A stretch of DNA of 10,036 bases from positions 1-10,036 of the forward strand of contig JACDDJ010000112.1 of assembly GCA_013817065.1 (NCBI GenBank). Reading direction: 5' to 3'. Below the pieces are notes generated by a model, which worked only from the letters and a program-made list of their open reading frames with translations, was not told the DNA's origin and ran no database searches. This document shows, piece by piece, positions 1 to 5,790 of the stretch. The position numbers were made by a program, and so were the translations under genes. The DNA comes from Acidobacteriota bacterium. Lineage in GTDB: Bacteria > Acidobacteriota > Vicinamibacteria > Vicinamibacterales > 2-12-FULL-66-21. Position 1 is the first letter of the stretch. Each line of letters starts with the position of its first letter.

Positions 1-311
1 ACGCCTTCAAGGGTCCGGACACCGCGGGTCCGGGCACGAAGGCGATCGATCGCGCGGTGCCGTGCGATGCCACAGAGCCAACCAGCCGGCGTGCCGCGTG
101 ACGGATCATACGTGTCGGCGCGCGTCCACGCCTGGACGAACACCTCCTGCAGAACTTCCTCTGCCTCAGCCCGCTCGGTGAGGATCCGAACGAGGAGTCC
201 GAAGAGCAGGTGGTTATGCAAGTCATAGAGTTCGCCGACGGCGCTTTGATCGCCGCGAGCGACTCGATCGAGGAGGATGAGGTCGGCCTGCAATGCTCTC
301 TGAATGTACAC
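1..311 (-). CDS. ECF-family RNA polymerase sigma factor, SigK-like (partial, 3' end beyond window)
   Basis: Translating the minus strand from GTG at 311 gives 103 codons that read as a sigma-70 region 2. LYDLHNHLLFGLLVRIL is followed by the acidic AEAEEVLQEVFVQAW helix, then by GTPAGWLCGIARHRAIDRLRAR, the form of region 2.4 typical of ECF sigma factors. Region 4 lies off the left edge. The protein would direct RNA polymerase to stress promoters when released by its membrane anti-sigma factor, presumably the RskA-like product of the gene ending at 770. The start is uncertain: the frame stays open upstream into the FAS1 gene, TTG at 314 and TTG at 293 are alternatives, and no good ribosome binding site is seen. 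Sigma genes usually precede their anti-sigma genes, so a position downstream of rskA and fas1 is unusual. The ECF assignment is secure; the SigK-like subgroup is inferred from the RskA/FAS1 neighbours. Confidence 0.85.
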   Translation of the reverse strand, partial: MYIQRALQADLILLDRVARGDQSAVGELYDLHNHLLFGLLVRILTERAEAEEVLQEVFVQAWTRADTYDPSRGTPAGWLCGIARHRAIDRLRARTRGVRTLEG

Positions 312-327
312 CAAACGCCGGGAGAAC

Positions 328-360
328 GCTCTCGGGGCACCGCGGTGGTGCCCCGAGAGC
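328..360 (-). terminator. 14-bp perfect hairpin between the FAS1 gene and the sigma gene
   Basis: GCTCTCGGGGCACC (328-341) pairs perfectly with GGTGCCCCGAGAGC (347-360) around a 5-nt loop. It starts 10 nt after the FAS1 stop codon and ends 16 nt before the presumed sigma start. No clear T-run follows on the minus strand, so it may be a weak terminator, a processing or stability element, or an attenuator in the sigma-gene leader. Confidence 0.55.
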
Positions 361-370
361 TTGCCGGTCC

Positions 371-730
371 CTACTTCGCCATTACGACGGTGTCGATCAC
401 GTGGATGACACCATTCGACTGGAACACGTCGGCCGTCGTGATCGCGGCGTTCATGCCCTTGCCGTCCTGCAGCCAAAGCTTGTTGTCCTTCCACACGACC
501 GACAGCGTGTCGCCGCTGACCGTCTTGAGCTCCGCCTTGCCCTTGCCCTCACGCGCCTTCGCCACCAGGCTCTTCGCGTCGTGCTTGCCGGCGACGACGT
601 GATAAGTCAGCACCGAGGTGAGCCTCTTCTTGTTTTCGGGCTCGAGCAGCGTGTCGACCGTCCCGTCTGGCAGCTTGGCGAATGCGTCGTTGGTCGGCGC
701 AAACACGGTGAACGGACCGGCGCCCTTCAA
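371..730 (-). CDS. Fasciclin (FAS1) domain protein, N-terminally truncated
   Basis: The reading frame carries a near-complete FAS1 fold: KGAGPFTVFAPTNDAFAKLP (H1 motif), LTYHVVAGK, and the closing NGVIHVIDTVV (H2 motif). FAS1 proteins are secreted or surface-anchored adhesion-type domains. In Mycobacterium the FAS1 proteins MPT70 and MPT83 are the main targets of SigK/RskA, which fits the neighbours here. No signal peptide or first FAS1 helix is present. Family-like sequence (LVAAVKAAGLVETL) continues upstream only to 769, directly after the TAG stop of the anti-sigma gene and in the same frame. About 40-50 N-terminal residues and the intergenic DNA seem to be missing. Translation could start only at a rare codon such as TTG at 730, giving 119 residues without an export signal. 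It is therefore a 5'-deleted pseudogene, a product of stop-codon read-through, or an assembly join. The domain call is secure; its functionality is doubtful. Confidence 0.8.
   Translation of the reverse strand: MKGAGPFTVFAPTNDAFAKLPDGTVDTLLEPENKKRLTSVLTYHVVAGKHDAKSLVAKAREGKGKAELKTVSGDTLSVVWKDNKLWLQDGKGMNAAITTADVFQSNGVIHVIDTVVMAK
381..408 (-). promoter_or_regulatory. Candidate ECF promoter for the sigma gene (TCATCC-N16-CGTAAT)
   Basis: On the minus strand TCATCC (408-403) is followed after 16 nt by CGTAAT (386-381). This is the same spacing as the three CAATCC-N16-CGTA elements elsewhere in the window. It would start transcription near 374 and place the 328-360 hairpin in the leader of the sigma gene. 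It lies inside the conserved FAS1 C-terminal codons (GVIHVIDTVV), so the match could be partly coincidental. Confidence 0.35.
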
Positions 731-769
731 CGTCTCGACCAGCCCCGCCGCCTTGACCGCCGCGACCAG

Positions 770-1576
770 CTACATCGACCCGACGAGATGCTTGGATCCG
801 CTCGGTGCCGGCAGGCCCCCGTCCGGCTCGTCCGTCACCGCGACCGTGACAGATCGGCCGCTTACTCCTGAGGGCGCCGGGACGATGAGCATACAGCGGC
901 CTGACTGTCCGTCGATGAGGCCGGCACTCACCGGGCCGGGCGCTCCCGCGCCAATGAGCCAGACCTGGTAGATCCGTCCTGGCGGCGGTACCGGCAATCG
1001 ATCGGCGACGATCAGCAGTCCCTTGGTTCCACTCCAATAGGCGCGCGCGGTGGCGTCACGAGAGACATCAAATCCCTGCAGGTCGATGCGTCGCATGTCG
1101 GGCGCGGTCAGGATCGCGACGGCCAGATCCGCCTGCAGCCCGACGGCGGCAGCTTCCCCGGTCAAACGCGCCGTTTCCGCGTCGGCTCTACGCCGTTCAT
1201 CGAGAAGGCGAGCCGCACGCTCCTGCGAGAGGAACAACATGCCGCCAAGAACAAGGACGATCATTGCGGCGGCGGCCAGCCACGCCAATGAGATTCCCCT
1301 GGAGGAGAGGGTGGAGTGGACCGGGCCCTTCGATACGGATGGTGAGACGGTCCGTGACTCGAGCGCCGCGAGCACGCGCGCCTTCGCGGCCGGCGGCGGC
1401 GCCAGCGGCGGTGTGGACAGGGAGATCGCATCGACACCCTTGGACAGCTGGCGCGCTTCGATGGCGCACTCCGCACAGCCGGCGAGATGCGACTCCACCC
1501 GTCCCCGCGCCTCGGCTGAGAGCTCGCCCAGCGCGTAGCCCGTGAGCTGATCCCAGATGTCCTCGTGTCGGTCCAT
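770..1576 (-). CDS. RskA-like membrane anti-sigma factor (zinc-motif N-terminus)
   Basis: The protein has 268 residues. The N-terminus carries an anti-sigma zinc motif, H30-x3-C34-x2-C37, in a helical domain expected to clamp the ECF sigma factor in the cytoplasm. A single membrane segment lies at about 95-117, followed by a charged coiled-coil stretch (about 118-150). The extracytoplasmic RskA domain (about 152-268) shows YWSGTKGLLIVADRLPVPPP, IYQVWLI and the typical ending VTVAVTDEPDGGLPAPSG. This is the anti-sigma-K architecture, released by regulated proteolysis in characterised members. ATG at 1576 begins a sensible N-terminus, although no strong Shine-Dalgarno sequence is visible. An ECF-type promoter lies 26 nt upstream. 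The stop codon TAG (772-770) is followed in the same frame by the truncated FAS1 domain. The partner is presumably the sigma factor at 311-1. Confidence 0.9.
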   Translation of the reverse strand: MDRHEDIWDQLTGYALGELSAEARGRVESHLAGCAECAIEARQLSKGVDAISLSTPPLAPPPAAKARVLAALESRTVSPSVSKGPVHSTLSSRGISLAWLAAAAMIVLVLGGMLFLSQERAARLLDERRRADAETARLTGEAAAVGLQADLAVAILTAPDMRRIDLQGFDVSRDATARAYWSGTKGLLIVADRLPVPPPGRIYQVWLIGAGAPGPVSAGLIDGQSGRCMLIVPAPSGVSGRSVTVAVTDEPDGGLPAPSGSKHLVGSM

Positions 1577-1601
1577 GTGCTGAAGCAGGCGTGTCTATGG
1601 T

Positions 1602-1629
1602 GTTACGTCAGCGGGACCAGCTTGGATTG
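1602..1629 (-). promoter_or_regulatory. ECF-type promoter of the anti-sigma gene (CAATCC-N16-CGTAAC)
   Basis: The minus strand reads CAATCC (1629-1624), 16 nt, then CGTAAC (1607-1602), about 26 nt before the rskA ATG. The same pair with the same spacing occurs upstream of the DUF4331 gene and, on the plus strand, at 1721-1748. The layout resembles the recalled Rhodobacter sphaeroides RpoE consensus (TGATCC-N18-TAAGA; here CAATCC-N18-TAACA). Anti-sigma genes are commonly autoregulated in this way. Confidence 0.6.
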
Positions 1630-1664
1630 ACCGTCCAAACACTTGGATTGAACCGTCCAAACAC
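1621..1664 (+). repeat. Tandem 22/23-bp direct repeat overlapping the rskA promoter
   Basis: Two adjacent copies (1621-1642 and 1642-1664, sharing one base) begin with CTTGGATTGA and end with CCGTCCAAACAC; the second has one extra A in the middle. Read on the minus strand, each copy contains TTTGGACGGT followed by CAATCCAAG, so the -35-like hexamer is duplicated. Only the rskA-proximal copy has a CGTA partner 16 nt away. It may be a duplicated activator or sigma contact site, or a recent slippage product. Confidence 0.8.
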
Positions 1665-1672
1665 TGGTGGGG

Positions 1673-1688
1673 GCGGGAACATTCCCGC
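1673..1688. repeat. 16-nt near-perfect palindrome in the rskA/hupE gap
   Basis: GCGGGAA and TTCCCGC flank a 2-nt centre. The element lies between the minus-strand promoter at 1602-1629 and the opposing promoter at 1721-1748, so it could be a regulator site; no regulator can be named. Apart from this, the tandem repeat, the two promoters and the small reading frame at 1793, nothing was recognised in 1577-1884. Confidence 0.3.
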
Positions 1689-1720
1689 TGCACCAGGTGC
1701 GCCCGTCACGCCACCGGTCC

Positions 1721-1748
1721 CAATCCGTTTCTCCTCAGCCGCCGTAGA
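1721..1748 (+). promoter_or_regulatory. ECF-type promoter facing right (CAATCC-N16-CGTAGA)
   Basis: The plus strand has CAATCC at 1721-1726, 16 nt, then CGTAGA at 1743-1748. This exactly matches the spacing of the promoters of rskA and the DUF4331 gene. It points away from rskA, into the 3' end of hupE, where the only reading frame at the right distance is the small signal-peptide-like frame at 1793. Confidence 0.5.
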
Positions 1749-1792
1749 GCGGGGCAGGGGCCCACATCACGCTGGTCCGTGGGGGGGGAACG

Positions 1793-1921
1793 ATGATCAG
1801 GTTCTCAGCGGTGGTAGTGGCAGGGATGGCTGCGGCGTCAGAACCGCGCCAGGTAGCGCCGAAAACGCGTCGACAGCGCGCGCGTCAGGCGATGAAGTTC
1901 AGGCGCTCGAGCGTCCAGTAG
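1793..1921 (+). CDS. Possible small or truncated exported protein (42 aa)
   Basis: An ATG sits 4 nt after a run of eight G (1781-1788) that could act as a Shine-Dalgarno sequence, and about 38 nt after the expected start point of the CAATCC-N16-CGTA promoter. The first 16 residues (MIRFSAVVVAGMAAAS) look like a Sec signal peptide: one positive charge followed by a hydrophobic Ala/Val core. The remainder (EPRQVAPKTRRQRARQ and onward) is basic, resembles no family I know, and overlaps the 3' end of the opposing hupE gene by 37 nt before TAG. The pattern suggests the surviving front end of an exported-protein gene whose body was lost. The FAS1 domain at 371-769 lacks exactly such a front end, though it lies on the other strand. 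It may also be a chance frame. Confidence 0.3.
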   Translation: MIRFSAVVVAGMAAASEPRQVAPKTRRQRARQAMKFRRSSVQ

Positions 1922-3003
1922 AGACCGGCGCAGGCAATCACCACCGAGGCGGGCAGCACGACGCGCGCTCGATACCAGATGCGATCCCGGAACCAGAATC
2001 CGACCAGCAGGAAGGCGGCGCCGATTACGGTCAGCTGCCCGAGCTCCACTCCGACGTTGAAACCAAACAGCGCGGTCAGAAACTGAGAAGGGGGCAACCC
2101 GACGTCCTTGAGCACGCCGGCAAAGCCCAGCCCGTGCAAGAGGCCGAAGGCGAACACCAACGCGTACCGCCACGGCCGAAGGTCCTTGACGACGATGTTC
2201 TCGATGGCGATGTAGGCAATGGAGAGCGCAATCGCCGGCTCGACGATCGTTGAAGGCAGGCTCACCAGGCCGTAGATGCTGAGGGCGAGGGTGATCGAGT
2301 GCGCCACGGTGAACGCCGTGACCTGCAGGAGGATCGGCCGTACCCGGCGGCTCAAGAGAAAGATACCCAGAACAAAGAGGACGTGATCGAGCCCCTTCGG
2401 GAGAATGTGGGTGAAGCCAAGCACGACATAACGCGCCGCCAGCTTCAGACGAGACTCGGGGGCGGTCGCGGCCTCGACAGGCAGAGACGAGCTGCTCGTG
2501 TCGCCCTCCAGCCACTCGGTCGTTGCCGCGTGCCCGCCGCGCCGGTCAGTGAGTGAGTAGGAGGTGAACGTCCACGAGTACTTCCACGTCAGTGTCCCGC
2601 CGGCCGGAGGCACATCGCCGGTGAGCCTCACGGTCGCGATCGGGCTTCCACCTGTCGCAGTAGGAGGCGCGACGCTCCACCGGAGCGTCGGCTGCACCGC
2701 GCTTCCACCGAACGAAACGGTCACCCGCCGCTGAAAGATTGGGCCGAGCGTCTCGAGCCGCCGCTGCAGGGTCGAGACATCAGTGGACGCGGACACCGGT
2801 TCACCGGCGATCGTTTCCATTTTCTCGAGCAGGGCGGTCGCGTCGGTCACGACTTCGATCTCGAACTGTGATCGATCCAGCGCAACCACCGACACCCTGG
2901 TGGTCCCGATCTCGTGCGCCTTCACCGTGGTCGTCATCGACGGCCCGATGATCAGGCCGCAGGCCAGGATCGCGACGGAGGCGAGTTTGGTTGTGAACAG
3001 CAC
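1885..3003 (-). CDS. HupE/UreJ_2 family membrane protein
   Basis: The protein has 372 residues and a GTG start. It has an N-terminal signal sequence (about 1-29, ending before AHE), then an extracytoplasmic beta-rich domain to about residue 180, then a C-terminal block of about six or seven membrane helices. That block carries the HupE/UreJ_2 motifs: GFTHILPKGLDHVLF (H199, D206, H207), FTVAHSITL (H235), VEPAIALSIAYIAIEN (E255), FGLLHGLGFAG (H290) and FNVGVELGQ (E320). The conserved His, Asp and Glu residues within helices suggest metal handling. The related HupE and UreJ proteins are nickel permeases, but for this subfamily the substrate is inference. The gene starts 12 nt after the DUF4198 stop codon, so the two are almost certainly co-transcribed. 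Only a weak Shine-Dalgarno sequence (GAGCG) is visible, consistent with translational coupling. No convincing terminator follows. Confidence 0.88.
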   Translation of the reverse strand: MLFTTKLASVAILACGLIIGPSMTTTVKAHEIGTTRVSVVALDRSQFEIEVVTDATALLEKMETIAGEPVSASTDVSTLQRRLETLGPIFQRRVTVSFGGSAVQPTLRWSVAPPTATGGSPIATVRLTGDVPPAGGTLTWKYSWTFTSYSLTDRRGGHAATTEWLEGDTSSSSLPVEAATAPESRLKLAARYVVLGFTHILPKGLDHVLFVLGIFLLSRRVRPILLQVTAFTVAHSITLALSIYGLVSLPSTIVEPAIALSIAYIAIENIVVKDLRPWRYALVFAFGLLHGLGFAGVLKDVGLPPSQFLTALFGFNVGVELGQLTVIGAAFLLVGFWFRDRIWYRARVVLPASVVIACAGLYWTLERLNFIA

Positions 3004-3015
3004 GATGCCGCTCGC

Positions 3016-3885
3016 TCAGCGCTGTGGCGGAGCCGCCGCTGCCTTGCCGGGCAGCTCGAAGGTCAACGATGCCCAGTAGCTTGCCCACTGACTCTCTGCA
3101 TCGGGGGCAGCCGCCGTCATGTGCACGGCTTTGATCAACCACATGCCGGGCTCGGGCAGGTTGAACGTAACGCGGCCATCTTTGCCCGAGCGAGCCGAGA
3201 GTTTCGCGGACGGATTGCGTCGGTTCACGGCGACCACGAGGGTGCCGGCGAGCGGCTTGTTCTGATAAATCAGGCGCACTGGAAGCGACTGGCCGGCCTG
3301 AAGCGCGTAAGGATTCCGCTCGGCCACGAGTTCGAGCGTGAAGCCGAGGGCACGGTCAGCGTCGGCGGCCGTCAGGGGTCCCGAAGAAATGAGGGCTTTG
3401 GCACAGCGGGCGAACGACTCCCGTGCCTCGGCGTCTGTCTGGTTGCGTTTCGCCCGGAGGGCCGCCACGCTTTCGAGGCCTTCTTCGAGGAGGTACTCGT
3501 TGAACTTGTTTGCGGGCAGCACGATCCGACTGGGCGTGCTGGCGTAGCCGACTATCACGAGGCCCGGACTCGTGACCCGGAGAAGGCCTGCGGGATCCTC
3601 CCCATCGCGCCCGATGATCGGCTTGATGCCGGCGCGATCCGCGGCAATGAACCGGTCGATCAGCGCCGGATCTCGCGGGACGGGATCACCGAGAAGGTCG
3701 ACGCCGACACGCAGCTTGATGCCGATCAGTTTGCCCGCGTCCACGACGAACGCCGACGGTTCGATCCAGAGGTCATGCGCCAGGGCGGAAGCCCCGGTGA
3801 GAAGAAGAAAGCAGGCCGCCACGGCAGCCGCCTGCACGGTGCGATGCTGGCGGCGATTTCGATGCGATCGAGCGGCGTTGTTCAT
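3016..3885 (-). CDS. DUF4198 domain periplasmic protein
   Basis: The protein has 289 residues. A basic N-terminus and hydrophobic core (about 17-36) end in ALA before HDLWIEP, a typical Sec signal with the His-Asp-Leu-Trp start of mature DUF4198 proteins. The C-terminal half has the expected Ig-like strands: LVAERNPYALQAGQSLPVRLIYQNKPL (divided here by position, about 195-221), the GKDGRVTFNLPEPGMW turn, IKAVHM, and the closing SQWASYWASLTFEL. DUF4198 proteins are extracytoplasmic, and some are encoded with nickel or cobalt transporters. The HupE/UreJ_2 gene 12 nt downstream fits a metal-related role, which remains inference. ATG at 3885 has no Shine-Dalgarno sequence and lies only 11 nt after the T-run of an upstream terminator, so the transcript may be nearly leaderless, start further in, or depend on read-through from the DUF4331 gene. 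The C-terminal tail is Ala/Pro-rich. Confidence 0.82.
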   Translation of the reverse strand: MNNAARSHRNRRQHRTVQAAAVAACFLLLTGASALAHDLWIEPSAFVVDAGKLIGIKLRVGVDLLGDPVPRDPALIDRFIAADRAGIKPIIGRDGEDPAGLLRVTSPGLVIVGYASTPSRIVLPANKFNEYLLEEGLESVAALRAKRNQTDAEARESFARCAKALISSGPLTAADADRALGFTLELVAERNPYALQAGQSLPVRLIYQNKPLAGTLVVAVNRRNPSAKLSARSGKDGRVTFNLPEPGMWLIKAVHMTAAAPDAESQWASYWASLTFELPGKAAAAPPQR

Positions 3886-3896
3886 TGCGCGTGTCC

Positions 3897-3928
3897 AAAA
3901 AAAAGCTGGACCGCCTCAGCGGTCCAGC
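3897..3928 (-). terminator. Strong intrinsic terminator of the DUF4331 gene
   Basis: On the minus strand GCTGGACCGC pairs perfectly with GCGGTCCAGC around a 4-nt loop (3928-3905) and is followed by eight T (3904-3897). It starts 16 nt after the DUF4331 stop codon. It ends only 11 nt before the DUF4198 start codon, which is unusually close. Confidence 0.93.
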
Positions 3929-3944
3929 ATACAAGAGCCGTCCT

Positions 3945-5573
3945 TTACTGATGGGTCGGCTTGGGCGAAGGTGACAACGGCGTGTTCAGGTACGGGAACG
4001 TGTCCCGGAACAGCCGGAAGCTCGCGTTGCCCGTGATGTTCCCATCCGGGTCATAGGCGATGGTCGCGTTGTTGAACGCACCGTCGGTGAACTTCGGAAA
4101 GGTCCCGGGCGTGGGCGAGAGCAGGATGCCCTCCGCGACACGCAACGTGATGTCAACAATGTCGTCGCCCGGGCGGCGGCCGTTGGGGTAACCCGCGGTG
4201 TCCCCACCGATGACGCCGAGAGAATTCTGCGCCCCCGCTGCTACGGCAGTCGTAGACGTGTTCAGGCGCAACATCTCGGACGGTACCACCCCGGCAGGCT
4301 GATTCACCCCGGGCACACCGGTTAGAAACACCTGCACGAGATCGTTACGGGGGGTTGGCGGCGGCGCGACACCGAACAGCGCCTGGATGATGACCGGGAA
4401 CGTCGGGTGGGTGACATAGCCGAGGAACTGCGCGTCATTTGCGGGCTCACTGGCATTGAACGGGTCCTTGCCGCTCAGGCCGATGACCACCTCATTGACC
4501 AGCGGGTTGCCGAGTCGCGAGACCTGCGTGCCTCTGGCGGCGGGTCCTCCTGGGACGCCGCCACCGGCGCCCCGGCGTGCGGGATGATCGGGCGTGACCC
4601 ATCCCGTGCAGGTCTGATCGGGCACGAAGGTCGGACCCGGTTTCGGTGCGGACGGCTGCCCTGCGGGGCACGGTCCAGCACCCGCGCCAGGAGTCTGGCC
4701 GCCGGCGTTCACGCCGACGCCAAGGCTCGAGGTTGTCCAGGCGCCGATAACCGGCTCGCCGCTCCGGACGAGGCACGAAATCGGGACTTCCAACGCCAGC
4801 GTCGAGACATTCTTGTCGGCCAGATCGTTGGTTTCGCCATCCACCGGGCCGAGCGGGTTGGTATTGATCAGGTCGAAGGTTTCTCCGACGTTGAAGACAA
4901 ACCCTTCGCGACGCTGGCCGACGAACACGCGCGCGCCGGTAGCAGCACATCCAGGAATGTTGACCTCATAGATGTGGTTGTTCGCGTAGGTGTTGTAGGC
5001 GGTGGGGTCATTGAGGCGGATCGATTTGTCACCGATCCGGTCGACTGGTTTCTTGAAGGTGGCGCTGCCGCCCGCCGCATTGGTGACGTCGGCAGAGTCA
5101 CCCGAGCGACGATCGCCACGAACCACCGATAGCCTGAACGTTTCCTCGACATTGAGGTTCGCGGTATCGTCCCGGCCGGGGCCGATCGATCCGATGTTGA
5201 TGAACGGAATGGGAACAGAGCGGTCGCCCACGGTGAGCTGGATGTTCTTGTTCCGGTTCTGGAAGCGGAACTGGAAGGTCATATCCTCCCGGGCGTCTCC
5301 GTTGTTGTCGACGTGGATTTCGTAGACCGCGGCCTCGTCGAACATGAAGAAGTTCGGACCGCCATACGGATCCTGGTTCGGCTGATAGTTGGCCAGTAAA
5401 GTCACGAAGCCAGCTCGGCCGGTTTCGTAGCTGCGGAACATGTAGAGATCGGTTCCGTCGACCTTGGGTGTTTTGGTGATTCCCGGTGCCTCCCGGTGAC
5501 TCGAGGCCTGTAGTGCGATCCCGGCCGCCGCCAGGGTAATGGCGGTGATGGATCCTCGCGCAAGCTTGTTCAT
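3945..5573 (-). CDS. DUF4331 family exported protein
   Basis: The protein has 542 residues from ATG at 5573, chosen because AAGGAGT lies 4 nt upstream; an in-frame ATG at 5624 has no such site. A signal peptide (about 1-23) precedes the family hallmark SSHREAPGIT (24-33) and VDGTDLYMFRSYE. Other family features are a DNNGDAREDMTFQFRF segment (89-104, acidic and possibly calcium-binding), RLGNPLVNEVV (353-363) and GYPNGRRPGDDIVDITLR (461-478). Function is unknown; it is expected in the periplasm or outside the cell. A Gly/Pro-rich stretch (about 289-350) with two of the four cysteines (C302, C322) looks like a linker or insertion. An ECF-type promoter lies 43-70 nt upstream, matching that of the anti-sigma gene, and a strong terminator ends the transcript. 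This suggests a single-gene member of the ECF regulon. The family call is secure. Confidence 0.92.
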   Translation of the reverse strand: MNKLARGSITAITLAAAGIALQASSHREAPGITKTPKVDGTDLYMFRSYETGRAGFVTLLANYQPNQDPYGGPNFFMFDEAAVYEIHVDNNGDAREDMTFQFRFQNRNKNIQLTVGDRSVPIPFINIGSIGPGRDDTANLNVEETFRLSVVRGDRRSGDSADVTNAAGGSATFKKPVDRIGDKSIRLNDPTAYNTYANNHIYEVNIPGCAATGARVFVGQRREGFVFNVGETFDLINTNPLGPVDGETNDLADKNVSTLALEVPISCLVRSGEPVIGAWTTSSLGVGVNAGGQTPGAGAGPCPAGQPSAPKPGPTFVPDQTCTGWVTPDHPARRGAGGGVPGGPAARGTQVSRLGNPLVNEVVIGLSGKDPFNASEPANDAQFLGYVTHPTFPVIIQALFGVAPPPTPRNDLVQVFLTGVPGVNQPAGVVPSEMLRLNTSTTAVAAGAQNSLGVIGGDTAGYPNGRRPGDDIVDITLRVAEGILLSPTPGTFPKFTDGAFNNATIAYDPDGNITGNASFRLFRDTFPYLNTPLSPSPKPTHQ

Positions 5574-5615
5574 AGCTACTCCTTCGATGGCTGACGATAG
5601 GTGCCAGTATTTAGT

Positions 5616-5643
5616 CCTACGCAACTACGCGGCCACTGGATTG
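5616..5643 (-). promoter_or_regulatory. ECF-type promoter of the DUF4331 gene (CAATCC-N16-CGTAGG)
   Basis: The minus strand has CAATCC (5643-5638), 16 nt, then CGTAGG (5621-5616). Transcription would start near 5609, about 35 nt before the ATG, leaving room for the AAGGAGT ribosome binding site. Hexamer and spacing equal those of the rskA promoter. Confidence 0.6.
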
Positions 5644-5790
5644 CGTTGACGTTGTCGCTCGGTCGAATGAGGGGACCGCCCACCACCCGACTCGTCGGCA
5701 CCGTGGGTAATCGTCTAGTTGCTTCCTCGTGACTTTACTCGTTACACATGAGTGCCATACTGGTCGTCCGCGCATCGGAGGGCTCTGCTC

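Noticed and set aside
1861..1885. Possible terminator after hupE (ACGCG/CGCGT with four T)
   Set aside because: Only a 5-bp stem with an 11-nt loop; too weak to call.
1591..2253. 220-codon plus-strand frame
   Set aside because: It runs antisense through the end of the clear HupE/UreJ_2 gene and has a low-complexity, hydrophilic translation without family features.
3206..3217. Another GGATTG (CAATCC on minus) inside the DUF4198 gene
   Set aside because: No CGTA at 16-nt spacing and within coding sequence.
2914..3951. 345-codon plus-strand frame
   Set aside because: It is antisense to the well-supported DUF4198 gene and covers the DUF4331 terminator; no domain is visible.
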